Positions 50,270 through 58,776 of a DNA stretch of 64,000 nt are shown here, piece after piece. Position 1 is the first letter of the stretch, and the number at the start of each line of letters is the position of its first letter. Under the pieces are notes generated by a model. The model searched no databases, had not been told where the DNA came from, and saw only the letters and a program-made list of their open reading frames with translations. The DNA is taken from the NCBI RefSeq assembly GCF_009857435.1, contig NZ_WWCK01000002.1, positions 806,001 through 870,000 on the forward strand, given 5' to 3'. This DNA is from Duganella rivi. GTDB taxonomy: Bacteria > Pseudomonadota > Gammaproteobacteria > Burkholderiales > Burkholderiaceae_D. A program made the translations under genes and the position numbers.

Positions 50270-50919
50270 TGCGCCTCCAGCGTTGCCAGCATCGATGCGG
50301 TGTCGGCCAGCCGCACCGTGTGCAGTTCTTTCACCATTACCTTGGCCGGAGTCTTGATCGCCATTTCCCATTCTTTCCACGATACCGCCGCACCGCCGGG
50401 AAAGACGATTTCGCCGTCCAGCGGCAGCAGCGTGATATGCCGCGACAGCAGCGCTACGCCTTCCTCCAACGTTTGCCGGTTCGCCGGATGGAACAGCACA
50501 TCGATATCCGACGTTGGCGACACGTACTGCAAGCCGGTCAACGCCTGCATGGCCAGAGAGCCAAACACGCGCAGGTTCAGCGCCGCCGCCTCGTTGCACA
50601 GCGACGTTAAACGCTCTTGCCATGGGCCGGAGAAGGGCTGTGCGGACTTCAGCTCCAGCGCATCGCTGGTGCGCGCGACGTGTTCGGATCGCACGCGCAG
50701 CGCGAGCCGCAGCTTGGCGCCGTCGCGCTCAGGCGGCAGCGGCAGGCCGAGGCAAATCTCGTCGGCGGCCGCATCCGGTTCCGCGCGGCGCACCACCACT
50801 GGCCAGTCGTGGCGCTGCCACTGCGACAACGCTACCTCGTGCTGCCGCGTGGAGGCCAGCACCGCTTGCCAGCCAGCGTCGTTCAACCACGCCAGCGAGT
50901 GACGTTCAACGTTGGACAT
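50266..50919 (-). CDS. mdcG: Malonate decarboxylase holo-ACP synthase (phosphoribosyl-dephospho-CoA transferase)
   Basis: A 217-residue nucleotidyltransferase-like protein that attaches the prosthetic group to MdcC. RVFGSLAMQALTGLQYVSPTSDIDVLFHP carries the Gly-Ser and Asp-x-Asp catalytic motif, followed by VSWKEWEMA and VMVKELHTVRL. MSNVERHSLAWLND at 50919 is taken as the start, overlapping mdcE by 14 bases. Two upstream Met codons are possible. Confidence 0.92.
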   Translation of the reverse strand: MSNVERHSLAWLNDAGWQAVLASTRQHEVALSQWQRHDWPVVVRRAEPDAAADEICLGLPLPPERDGAKLRLALRVRSEHVARTSDALELKSAQPFSGPWQERLTSLCNEAAALNLRVFGSLAMQALTGLQYVSPTSDIDVLFHPANRQTLEEGVALLSRHITLLPLDGEIVFPGGAAVSWKEWEMAIKTPAKVMVKELHTVRLADTASMLATLEAQ

Positions 50920-51619
50920 GGCCGCCAGAGAGCACCGCATCAATCACCGGCTGCGCCGAGCGGCGGCCGCCGCGCTGCAAGCCCAGGGCGCTGCGCTGAT
51001 CGCCCGCCACCGGCTGCGCCAAGGCCGCGCGCAAATGCGCCGCCAGATCGCCATTCCAGATCGACTCCAGGCCGCCCATGCGCAGATAATTCTCCGGCCC
51101 CGGCGCAAACACCGGATTACTTTGCGCCAGTTCGGTCAGGCGTTCTTCCGGCACCTTGGTAATGCGCGCCATCGCCGGGAGGCCCATCACGCGGATGGTC
51201 GCATCGGGCAGCGCGTGGCAAGCATCGGCCATCAAGCCGCTGGTAATGAAGCCGCCCGACAGGGCCTGGTCGTACACCAAGCCGATAATCTTGTGGCCTT
51301 TGCGGCGCGCCAGATCCACGCATTTTCCCAGGTGCGCCATGTAGCTGTTGATGCCCAACATTTCGTCGCGATGGCGCAAGCGCTGGCCCTGCGTATCGAT
51401 CAGCATCAGTATCGGCATGCCGGGATACTCGCGCACCGTGCGCAAGATCGCCTGCGCTTGCGCCAGCGCGATTTCGACGCCTATCGGCGTGTGATTGGTG
51501 GTGCCGATTACCGCCACGGCTTGACCATCGACCTGCGCGCTGCCGCACAAAAACTCATTCTGCTCGACGATGGCATGGCCTTCGGGGAACAGCGTATCAG
51601 CCAGTTTTTTCCAGTCCAT
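50906..51619 (-). CDS. mdcE: Malonate decarboxylase gamma subunit
   Basis: A 237-residue carboxyltransferase-like subunit. VAVIGTTNHTPIGVEIALAQAQAIL, GINSYMAHLGKCVDLARRKGHKIIGLVYDQALSGGFITSGLMADACHAL and IRVMGLPAMARITKV are the family pattern. With MdcD it releases CO2 from the malonyl-S-carrier. CAGGGAG precedes the ATG at 51619, one base after the mdcD stop. Confidence 0.94.
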   Translation of the reverse strand: MDWKKLADTLFPEGHAIVEQNEFLCGSAQVDGQAVAVIGTTNHTPIGVEIALAQAQAILRTVREYPGMPILMLIDTQGQRLRHRDEMLGINSYMAHLGKCVDLARRKGHKIIGLVYDQALSGGFITSGLMADACHALPDATIRVMGLPAMARITKVPEERLTELAQSNPVFAPGPENYLRMGGLESIWNGDLAAHLRAALAQPVAGDQRSALGLQRGGRRSAQPVIDAVLSGGHVQR

Positions 51620-51620
51620 C

Positions 51621-52523
51621 TTAAACTCCCTGGCGACGCGTTGCCGCTGCCGCGATAAAACTGTCCACGTCCAGCATCGGGATATTGGCCGCATCCGGCA
51701 TCTGCATTGCGCTCCAGATGTCGATCGGATCTTGCAGGGCGCCATAATTCTGCAGGCGCGCTTCCAGCATCTGCTGTTCGGCCTCCAGCGCCGCCAGCGT
51801 CAAGCCGGTGTCGCCGCCGGCCAGCGCCGCCACCGCTTCCTGCGCCGCCGAGCGGAACGCCGCCACATCGTCGGCGACGATGCGCTGGCAATCGCCCAGC
51901 AAATAGCGATGCTTGCCGCCCGACGTGCGCCACACCAGCGCGCGGTCGCGCGAATCGAATTCTTCCACGCCGTTGGCCGTTTCAATCACCTCCGGCCCGG
52001 ACATCGCCAAGCGTCCTTCTTCCGACATGATGACCACATTGGCGCAGCGCGTGACGATGCCCATGCCGCCGAACGCGCCATTCGCGCCGCCGACCAGCAC
52101 AATCACGGCCACGCCGGCCTCACGGGCGTCGAGTAAAGCGCGCATTACTTCCGACACCGCGATCAAGCCGGCATTGGCTTCGTGCAGCCGCACGCCGCCC
52201 GATTCCACCAGCAGCACCACGGCGGCCACCTTGTCCGCTACAGCCTTGCGCAGCAGGCCAACCAGCTTGGCGCCATGCACCTCGCCGACCGCGCCGCCCA
52301 TGAACGAACCTTCTTGCGCGCCGACGTACACCGGCACGCCGCCCAGCAGTGCGCGGCCGATCACCACGCCGTCATCAAACGCCACCGGCGCATTCAATTG
52401 CGCCAGGTGCGGGCTGGTGACGCGTTCGGACGGCGGAATGAATTCCTCAAAACTGCCGGCATTGAACAAATGCTGCAAACGCTCGCGCGCAGTTAATTCC
52501 TGATAGCTGACAGGGCGGCTCAT
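51621..52523 (-). CDS. mdcD: Malonate decarboxylase beta subunit
   Basis: A 300-residue carboxyltransferase-fold subunit. VYVGAQEGSFMGGAVGEVHGAKLVGLL, VLLVESGGVRLHEANAGLIAVSEVMRALL and VGGANGAFGGMGIVTRCANVVIMSEEGRLAMSGPEVIE match the biotin-independent malonate decarboxylase beta chain. The start at 52523 (MSRPVSYQELTARERLQ) overlaps mdcC by four bases. The open frame extending to 52709 is noise within mdcC. Confidence 0.95.
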   Translation of the reverse strand: MSRPVSYQELTARERLQHLFNAGSFEEFIPPSERVTSPHLAQLNAPVAFDDGVVIGRALLGGVPVYVGAQEGSFMGGAVGEVHGAKLVGLLRKAVADKVAAVVLLVESGGVRLHEANAGLIAVSEVMRALLDAREAGVAVIVLVGGANGAFGGMGIVTRCANVVIMSEEGRLAMSGPEVIETANGVEEFDSRDRALVWRTSGGKHRYLLGDCQRIVADDVAAFRSAAQEAVAALAGGDTGLTLAALEAEQQMLEARLQNYGALQDPIDIWSAMQMPDAANIPMLDVDSFIAAAATRRQGV

Positions 52524-52834
52524 GCGGCGTCTCCCAGCATGGTTTGCACGGCTTGATCCATGCGCAGGCTCACCACGGCAGGCGTGGCACCCATATCGTT
52601 GATCGAAATGCGCGTGTCGGCCAGCAGCCAGCGCGCGTGGAAGTCGGTCATCACCGCTTCCCAAATCGGGCCGAAGCCGACAGCGGCGGTGCTGATCTCG
52701 ATGCTGCAAGCGCCGTTTAAATCGGCTGGTTCGATCAGCACTTCCAAATTGCCCGAGCCGACCACGCCAACCACTTCCGGCGATGCCGTGAGGCGGCGCG
52801 TGCCTTGCTCGAATCGGTAATTCAAGGTTTCCAT
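52520..52834 (-). CDS. mdcC: Malonate decarboxylase acyl carrier protein (delta subunit)
   Basis: A 104-residue carrier. VVGVVGSGNLEVLIEP holds the Ser that receives the phosphoribosyl-dephospho-CoA group, and SIEISTAAVGFGPIWEAVMTDF and ISINDMGATPAVVSLRMDQA are the remaining conserved parts. It shuttles acetyl/malonyl thioesters between MdcA and MdcDE. It sits 11 bases after the mdcA stop. Confidence 0.95.
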   Translation of the reverse strand: METLNYRFEQGTRRLTASPEVVGVVGSGNLEVLIEPADLNGACSIEISTAAVGFGPIWEAVMTDFHARWLLADTRISINDMGATPAVVSLRMDQAVQTMLGDAA

Positions 52835-52845
52835 CTTCGTACTCC

Positions 52846-54498
52846 TTACCAGTTGCGGAAACGCTTGGGCGGGTTATACAAGCCGCCCGATGCGCGCACC
52901 AGGTCTTTCATATTGCGGGCCGCCAGCAGGTCGCGGGTAGCGAGGCGCTTGTCGATGCCCAAGTCTTCGGCGCGGGTGATAATGCCGCGATCACGCAGAT
53001 TCTCCACCACGCGTTTGTCGCGGCCCAAACCGACCGGCGTGTAGCCGGCCACGCCGCGTATTGCTTGCTCGCGTTCCTCGTCGGTGCGGCACAGCAGCAG
53101 GTTGGCGATGCCCTCTTCGGTCAGGATGTGGGTGACGTCGTCGCCGTAAATCATCACTGGTGGAATCGCCATCTTGGCTTGTTCCATCAGCTCCCATGCG
53201 TCGAGTTTTTCAACGAAGGCAGGCTGCATATGCTCGCGGAAGGTTTCCACCATCTGCACTACCAGCTTCTGGCCGCGCGGGATGGTATTGCGGCCCGCAC
53301 GCGCTTGCTCGCCGGCCTTGAGCCATGCAGGACTGGCGTGACGCCGTCCGCGCGCGTCCGCGCCCATATTGGAGGCGCCGCCGAAACCGGAGATGCGGCC
53401 CGCCGTCGCGGTGGACGAATTGCCCTGCAAATCAATCTGCAAGGTCGAGCCGATAAACATATCGCAAGCATAGTGGCCGGCCGCCTGGCACATGGCGCGG
53501 TTGCTGCGCATGCTGCCGTCCGGGCCGATCGCAAATACGTCCGGCCGCGCGTGGATGTATTCTTCCATGCCCAGCTCCGAGCCAAACGAGTGGATGGAGG
53601 TGACGAAGCCCGCTTCAATCGCAGGAATCAGCGCCGGGTGCGGATTCAGCGCCCAGTGCTTGCCGATTTTGCCGCGCAGGCCCAAAGACTCGGCATACGT
53701 CGGCAGCAGCAGCTCAATCGCGGCGGTGTCAAAGCCGATGCCGTGGTTCAGGCGCTGGACCTCGTACTCGGCGTAGATGCCTTTGATGGCCATCATCGCC
53801 ATCAGCACCTGAATCTCCGAAATCTGCGCCGGGTCGCGCGTGAACAGCGGCTCGATGTAGTAGGGGCGCGGCGACTGCACCACGAAATCGACCCAGTCGC
53901 CCGGCACGTCCACGCGCGGCACGCTGTCGACCACCTTATTCACCTGCACGATGACGATGCCTTGCTTGAAAGCCGTGGCTTCGACGATGGCTGGCGTGTC
54001 CTCGGTATTCGGGCCGGTGTACAGATTGCCGTGACGGTCGGCCGCTTCCGCCGCGATCAGGCACACGCGCGGCGGCAGGTCGATGAAGTAGCGGCTAAAC
54101 AGTTCAAGGTAGGTGTGGATGGCGCCGATATTCAGCTTGCCGGCGGATGCCAGCCGCGCCACCCGCGCCGCTTGCGGGCCGGAGAAAGAAAAATCCAGCC
54201 GCGAAGCGACGCCGCGCTCGAAGACATCCAGATGCTCCGGCAACGCCAGCACCGATTGCAGCATGTGCAGGTTGTTGACGCGTTGCGGATCCAGATTGGC
54301 CAGCGCATGGCCGAGAAAATCGGCCTGCTTCTGGTTATTCCCTTCGAGGCAGACGCGGTCACCGCACTCGATGACCGCATGCAGCAGATCGGCGATGCGC
54401 GCCGCCGGTAGGCTCTTGCCGTCCAGCTGATTGCCCAGCGCCGCGCGGGCGCGCTGCAATCGCGCTTCGCGATTTTGCTGCAAGGTGTTCCAGGACAT
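52846..54498 (-). CDS. mdcA: Malonate decarboxylase alpha subunit (acetyl-S-ACP:malonate ACP transferase)
   Basis: A 550-residue CoA-transferase-like subunit that exchanges acetyl for malonyl on the carrier. It begins MSWNTLQQNREARLQRARAAL and includes VCLEGNNQKQADFLGHALANLDPQRVNNLHMLQS, GNSSTATAGRISGFGGASNMGADARGRRHASPAW and LVVQMVETFREHMQPAFVEKLDAW. The length is normal for MdcA. It follows the TRAP large permease by one base, linking transport and degradation in one transcript. Confidence 0.96.
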   Translation of the reverse strand: MSWNTLQQNREARLQRARAALGNQLDGKSLPAARIADLLHAVIECGDRVCLEGNNQKQADFLGHALANLDPQRVNNLHMLQSVLALPEHLDVFERGVASRLDFSFSGPQAARVARLASAGKLNIGAIHTYLELFSRYFIDLPPRVCLIAAEAADRHGNLYTGPNTEDTPAIVEATAFKQGIVIVQVNKVVDSVPRVDVPGDWVDFVVQSPRPYYIEPLFTRDPAQISEIQVLMAMMAIKGIYAEYEVQRLNHGIGFDTAAIELLLPTYAESLGLRGKIGKHWALNPHPALIPAIEAGFVTSIHSFGSELGMEEYIHARPDVFAIGPDGSMRSNRAMCQAAGHYACDMFIGSTLQIDLQGNSSTATAGRISGFGGASNMGADARGRRHASPAWLKAGEQARAGRNTIPRGQKLVVQMVETFREHMQPAFVEKLDAWELMEQAKMAIPPVMIYGDDVTHILTEEGIANLLLCRTDEEREQAIRGVAGYTPVGLGRDKRVVENLRDRGIITRAEDLGIDKRLATRDLLAARNMKDLVRASGGLYNPPKRFRNW

Positions 54499-54499
54499 T

Positions 54500-55849
54500 T
54501 TATTTTGCTCCCATAATCATGTCAGGCAGGCCGGTTGCAATCGACGGGAAGACGCACAGCAGCAGCACGGCGACCACCATCAGCAACAGGAAGGGGAACA
54601 CGCCCCAGACCACATCCTTGAGCGGAATGTCCGGCGCAATGTTCTTGATGACGAAAATATTCAGTCCCACCGGCGGATGGATCAGGCCCATTTCCATCAC
54701 CACCGTCATGACGATGCCGAACCAGATCAAGTCAAAGCCGGCTTCGCGCAGTGGCGGCAGGATAATCGGCGCGGTCATCAGGATGATGGAGACCGGCGGC
54801 AGGAAGAAGCCGAACACGATCACCATCAGCAGGATCACCGCCAGCAGCACCCACTTCGACAGGTGCAGACTGACTACCCACGCCGCCGCCGATTGGCTGA
54901 TGTGCAGATAGCTCATCACGTAGGAATACAGCAGCGACATGCCGATGATGAGCAACAGCATGGTCGATTCCTTGATCGACGAGCCGAGAATCGGTGACAA
55001 GTCCTTCGGCTTCCACACGCCGTAGATCACGGCCAGCAGCGCCAACGCCAGCAGCGCGCCGAGGCCCGCAGTTTCAGAAGGGGTGGCGAAACCGCCGTAC
55101 AAGGCCACCATCACGCCGATCAGCAAGACGATAAATGGTAGCACCCGCGGCAGCATTTCGACCTTCTCTTTGAGGGTAAAGTGCTCGTCCTCCAGATAGG
55201 CAGATTTCTCGCCTCCCTTCTGGTAGATGTCCAGCGCCATGCGGTATTCCTTGCGGGCGCGGTAGACGGCATAGCCGGCAAACAGGATCACCAGCAGGAT
55301 GCCGGGGCCGATCCCGGCGAGGAACAAGCGGCCCAGCGACTGCTCCGCAGCCACCGCATACAGGATCATGGTGATCGACGGCGGCAGCAGGATGCCCAGC
55401 GTGCCGCCGGCGGCGATGATGCCGGCCGCGAAGCCCGGCGAGTAGCCGCGCTTGCGCATCTCTGGAATGCCGGCCGAACCGATGGCCGAGCAAGTGGCAG
55501 GCGAGGAGCCGGCCATGGCCGCGAACAGCGCGCAGGCAAACACGTTGGCGATGCCAAGGCCGCCGGGGACTTTGTGCATCCAGGTGTGGATCGCCGAGTA
55601 CAAGTCCCGGCCCGCCGGCGATTTGCCGATGGCCGCGCCCTTCAAGATAAACAAGGGAATCGACAGCAGCGTGATCGATGCCATTTCTTCGTAGACGTTT
55701 TGCGTGATCGTGTCCAGCGAAGAGGGCGGCATGAAGAAGTACATAAAGCCAGTGGCGACCACGCCGAGCGCGAACGCAATCGGCATCCCGGAGAACATCA
55801 CCACCAGCGTCACGGCGCCGTACAAGGCGCCCAAGGTCAGTTCACTCAT
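54500..55849 (-). CDS. dctM: TRAP transporter large permease (DctM family)
   Basis: A 449-residue protein with about 12 membrane segments. GMPIAFALGVVATGFMYFF, LLSIPLFILKGAAIGKSPAGRDLYSAIHTWM, AGSSPATCSAIGSAGIPEM and AGGTLGILLPPSITMILYAVAAEQSLGRLFLAGIGPGI are DctM signatures. It carries the ion-coupled transport. Overlaps dctQ by four bases. Being directly upstream of mdcA it is very probably a malonate importer (inference). Confidence 0.94.
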   Translation of the reverse strand: MSELTLGALYGAVTLVVMFSGMPIAFALGVVATGFMYFFMPPSSLDTITQNVYEEMASITLLSIPLFILKGAAIGKSPAGRDLYSAIHTWMHKVPGGLGIANVFACALFAAMAGSSPATCSAIGSAGIPEMRKRGYSPGFAAGIIAAGGTLGILLPPSITMILYAVAAEQSLGRLFLAGIGPGILLVILFAGYAVYRARKEYRMALDIYQKGGEKSAYLEDEHFTLKEKVEMLPRVLPFIVLLIGVMVALYGGFATPSETAGLGALLALALLAVIYGVWKPKDLSPILGSSIKESTMLLLIIGMSLLYSYVMSYLHISQSAAAWVVSLHLSKWVLLAVILLMVIVFGFFLPPVSIILMTAPIILPPLREAGFDLIWFGIVMTVVMEMGLIHPPVGLNIFVIKNIAPDIPLKDVVWGVFPFLLLMVVAVLLLCVFPSIATGLPDMIMGAK

Positions 55850-56403
55850 GCTGCATGCTCCGGTTTATTGGTGAGGCGGGCCAGCGTTTGCAGCAGCAGT
55901 TGCAGCGTTAGCAGGGTCACACCGGCGGCCATCATGGAGTAGGGTATCCACAGCGGCGGCGCGAAAGTAGAGGAGGTGGTTTGGCCGTCAACCCACGCTT
56001 CATGGAACAGCAGCCACGATTTCCACGTGAAGAAAGCGCAGAACAGCATGGATACCAGATCGACCAGGAACAGCCGCACGGCATTCACGCGGCGCGGCAG
56101 CAGGCCTGCCACCGCTTCAATGCCGATATGGCCGCGGTGGTACTGGACGTAGGCGGTGCAGAAGAAGGTGACGCCGACCAGCATGAACACCGAGGCCTCG
56201 TCCTGCCAGTCGGTGGGCGCGTGAAAGAAGTAGCGCGACACCACCGAGTAAGTCAGCACCAGGGCAGTCAGCACCAGCGCCACCATCGACAGCGTCATGA
56301 GCAGGCGATTGAGCTTGTCCATCCACGCCGTTAGCGCGGCGATGACTGGATTGTCCGGCGGCGCCGGCCCGCGCGATGGCGCGATATCTACGCCGTGGCT
56401 CAC
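55846..56403 (-). CDS. dctQ: TRAP transporter small permease (DctQ family)
   Basis: A 185-residue protein with four membrane helices (LMTLSMVALVLTALVLTYSVVSRYFF, ASVFMLVGVTFFCTAYVQYHRGHIGIEAV, then two more). The R-x-HI-x-IE motif after helix two is characteristic. It forms the complex with the large permease and overlaps the binding-protein gene by four bases. Confidence 0.93.
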   Translation of the reverse strand: MSHGVDIAPSRGPAPPDNPVIAALTAWMDKLNRLLMTLSMVALVLTALVLTYSVVSRYFFHAPTDWQDEASVFMLVGVTFFCTAYVQYHRGHIGIEAVAGLLPRRVNAVRLFLVDLVSMLFCAFFTWKSWLLFHEAWVDGQTTSSTFAPPLWIPYSMMAAGVTLLTLQLLLQTLARLTNKPEHAA

Positions 56404-57422
56404 AGCGTTTTCTCCGCCAGTTTAAGCAGGTTGGCGCAGCTGGCGTTCTTCTCGCCGTAGTCCTTCCACGCGGTGGCCTTGGCGATGTCCTGCCATTTTT
56501 TCAGCGCGCCGGCATTCATGTCGACGACCTTGGCGCCGGTTTTTTGGTAGACGGCGGCGACTTGCTGGTCGTCTTCCTTGGACGATTTGAGCGCGAAGGC
56601 TTCCAGTTCCGCGCCCACGGCCAGCAGCAGTTGCTGCTGGTCTTTTGGCAGGCGGTCGAACACGGAGCGCGACATCATCAGCGGTTCCAGCATGAACCAG
56701 TAGGAGCCGGCGCGCGCGGTGGTCAGCGACTTCGATACTTCTTCAAGGCGGAACGAGATCAGCGAAGTGGAGGAGGTGAGCGCCGCTTCCATCGCGCCGG
56801 TCTGCATGGCGGCGTAGATTTCATTGGACGGCAGCGTGACCACGGCAGCGCCGGCGGCCTTCAGCATCAAGTCCATTTCGCGCGAGCCGCCGCGGATCTT
56901 CATGCCCTTGGCGTCGTCGGGATCGACCACCGGCTTGCCGCGCGAGGCCATGCCGCCGCCTTGCCAGATCCAGCTCAGCATCACGATGCCCTTGTCGTAC
57001 AGGATGCGCGCCAGCTCCTTGCCGACTTCCGCATTTTTCCAGCCGTAGGCTTGATCGTAGGAGGTGACGAGGCCCGGCATCAGGCCGATGTTTACTTCCG
57101 GGACTTCGCCGCCGGCATACGACAGCGGCACCAGCGACAGATCGAGCGCGCCCTTGCGCATGGCGGAGAACTGGGCGTTGGTCTTCATCAGCGAAGAGCC
57201 GGGATAGATGGAAAACTTCAGTGCGCCCTTGGAGCGCTTTTCCACTTCGGCGGCGAACATGCGGGTCAGACGGTCACGGAAATCGCCTTCCGTCAGCGTC
57301 CCGCCGGGGAATTGGTGGGAGATCTTGAGCGCGGTTTGCGCCCAAGCTGGTTGCAACAACAACGGGCTGGCGGCCAGTGCGCCAATGGCAGCCAATGCGG
57401 ACCTGCGGGTGATTGCGGTCAT
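56400..57422 (-). CDS. dctP: TRAP transporter periplasmic binding protein (DctP family)
   Basis: A 340-residue protein with an N-terminal TRRSALAAIGALAAS...AWA signal resembling a Tat signal. The DctP fold shows LKISHQFPGGTLTEGDFRDRLTRMFAAEVEKRSKGALKFSIYPG, GGSREMDLMLKAAGAAVVTLPSNEIYAAMQTGAMEAA and the conserved carboxylate-binding Arg in KGMKIRGGSR. The first gene of the transport-decarboxylation operon. TTGGAGG precedes its ATG. The ligand is inferred to be malonate. Confidence 0.93.
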   Translation of the reverse strand: MTAITRRSALAAIGALAASPLLLQPAWAQTALKISHQFPGGTLTEGDFRDRLTRMFAAEVEKRSKGALKFSIYPGSSLMKTNAQFSAMRKGALDLSLVPLSYAGGEVPEVNIGLMPGLVTSYDQAYGWKNAEVGKELARILYDKGIVMLSWIWQGGGMASRGKPVVDPDDAKGMKIRGGSREMDLMLKAAGAAVVTLPSNEIYAAMQTGAMEAALTSSTSLISFRLEEVSKSLTTARAGSYWFMLEPLMMSRSVFDRLPKDQQQLLLAVGAELEAFALKSSKEDDQQVAAVYQKTGAKVVDMNAGALKKWQDIAKATAWKDYGEKNASCANLLKLAEKTL

Positions 57423-57490
57423 ACGTCCTCCAAGGGTTGATGTAAGGAAATATTATCTACTTCGCATTTGATATGCAATAATTTGTTTTG

Positions 57491-57498
57491 TGTATACA
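57491..57498. promoter_or_regulatory. Candidate GntR operator at the mdc transcription start
   Basis: TGTATACA is a perfect 8-bp palindrome in TTGTGTATACAAG, the style of FCD-type GntR operators. It begins immediately after the predicted -10 of the minus-strand operon, covering its expected start point, so the regulator would act as a repressor relieved by malonate (inference). Confidence 0.5.
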
Positions 57499-57526
57499 AG
57501 AATAGCGGTTGCGAATACATTGTCAA
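57499..57526 (-). promoter_or_regulatory. Predicted promoter of dctPQM-mdcACDEGBH
   Basis: On the minus strand, -35 TTGACA (57526-57521, perfect consensus), 16-base spacer and -10 TATTCT (57504-57499). The transcript would have a leader of about 70 bases before the dctP ATG at 57422. Confidence 0.6.
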
Positions 57527-57536
57527 GCGATATAAT
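57509..57536 (+). promoter_or_regulatory. Predicted promoter of the GntR gene
   Basis: -35 TTGCGA (57509-57514), 16-base spacer and -10 TATAAT (57531-57536, perfect consensus). The -10 ends six bases before the ATG, so transcription would begin at or next to the start codon. It interleaves with the divergent mdc promoter. Confidence 0.55.
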
Positions 57537-57542
57537 GCAGGC

Positions 57543-58205
57543 ATGACCACCCATTCCGCCTCCCTCCGCGAGCAAATCGAAGAGATGATTGCCGTCGGCC
57601 AGCTCAAGCCGGGCCAGCATCTGGACGAGACCGAGCTCGCCACGCGCTTCGGCGTGTCGCGCACGCCGATACGGGAGACCTTGATCCAGTTGTCGTCGAT
57701 GGGCCTGGTGGTGATCCGGCCGCGGCGCGGCGCCATCGTGGCGGAGCTGGGGCCGCAGCAGCTGGTGGAGATGTTTGAGGTGATGTCGGAACTGGAGTCG
57801 ACCTGCGGCCGCCTGGCTGCGCGCCGCATGACGCCGGAGGAGCAGCAAGCCTTGCTGGCCGCGCACCAGGCCTGCAAGGAAGCGCTGGACGCGCAGGAGC
57901 CGGACGCCTACTACTACAAGAACGAAGTGTTCCACGAGGCGATATACACCGGCAGCCACAATCAATTTCTGATCGAGCAAACGCGCGCGCTGTACCGTCG
58001 CTTGCGTCCTTATCGCCGCCTGCAACTGCGGGTGCGCAACCGCCTGGCCACTTCCTACCACGAGCATGACGGCGTGGTGCAAGCCATCCTGGACGGCGAC
58101 GGCGAGCGCGCCGCGCAACTGCTGCGCGAGCACGTCATGATCCAAGGCCAGCGCTTCTCGGACTTGGTGGCGTCGCTGCCGCAGCTGCGGCAGGACGCGG
58201 CGTAA
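57543..58205 (+). CDS. GntR/FCD-family regulator, probable malonate operon repressor
   Basis: A 220-residue regulator. The winged helix is at residues about 8-70 (LKPGQHLDETELATRFGVSRTPIRETLIQLSSMGLVVIRPRRGA) and the FCD effector domain at about 85-205 (DAYYYKNEVFHEAIYTGSHNQFL, with metal-binding His residues and YHEHDGVVQAILDGD). Divergent from the TRAP-mdc operon, replacing the LysR regulator (MdcR) found in other malonate operons. ATG 57543 gives the typical family N-terminus. There is no ribosome site before it, and a TATAAT lies six bases upstream, so the mRNA may be leaderless. Confidence 0.88.
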   Translation: MTTHSASLREQIEEMIAVGQLKPGQHLDETELATRFGVSRTPIRETLIQLSSMGLVVIRPRRGAIVAELGPQQLVEMFEVMSELESTCGRLAARRMTPEEQQALLAAHQACKEALDAQEPDAYYYKNEVFHEAIYTGSHNQFLIEQTRALYRRLRPYRRLQLRVRNRLATSYHEHDGVVQAILDGDGERAAQLLREHVMIQGQRFSDLVASLPQLRQDAA

Positions 58206-58210
58206 TCCCT

Positions 58211-58663
58211 TTAGTGCTTGGCCGCGTTGCGCATGATGCGTACCGGCTTGGACTCCGGGCCGGTGGCGGGCAGCATGTCTTCCAAGGTTTGCTGATCGAG
58301 CACCGCGAGGAAAGCGCGGGTGGCGTCGTTGAGCGTGTGTTTCAGCTTGCAGTTGGACGTTAGCGGGCAGGTGTCGCTGCTGCGGTCGAAGCATTCGGCC
58401 ATAAAGAAATCGGTCTCGGTGGCGCGCACCAGTTCTCCGATGTTGATGTCCTTCGGTTCCTTGGCCAGCCGCAGGCCGCCGTTACGGCCGCGCACCGTCT
58501 CCACGAGGCCGGACAGGCCCAGTTGGTAGACTACCTTCATCAGGTGGTTTTTTGATATCACATGCAAATCGGCGATGTCCTGGATGGTAACCAGTCGATC
58601 CCGATTGGCTGCCAGGTAGAGCAGCGTGCGCAGCGAGTAATCGGTAAATGAAGTGAGGCGCAT
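58211..58663 (-). CDS. Rrf2-family regulator, NsrR-like
   Basis: A 150-residue winged-helix regulator. RLTSFTDYSLRTLLYLAANRD and ISKNHLMKVVYQLGLSGLVETVRGRNGGLRLA are the Rrf2 DNA-binding region. FMAECFDRSSDTCPLTSNCKLKHTL supplies three Cys in a C-x7-C-x5-C arrangement like the iron-sulfur ligands of nitric-oxide sensor NsrR, with a longer first gap. No hmp or nor gene is visible in the window, so the NO-sensing role is inferred from the family. It ends five bases from the convergent GntR gene. Confidence 0.87.
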   Translation of the reverse strand: MRLTSFTDYSLRTLLYLAANRDRLVTIQDIADLHVISKNHLMKVVYQLGLSGLVETVRGRNGGLRLAKEPKDINIGELVRATETDFFMAECFDRSSDTCPLTSNCKLKHTLNDATRAFLAVLDQQTLEDMLPATGPESKPVRIMRNAAKH

Positions 58664-58776
58664 TCGGTGGATCAGGCTTATGGCAGATTAATGCGCCATT
58701 TTACATGCTTGTTCGTGATCTTGCGCACCGACGCCGGCGGCGGTCCGCCGTAGCCTCAGCTTAATAGGGAGGCCGT

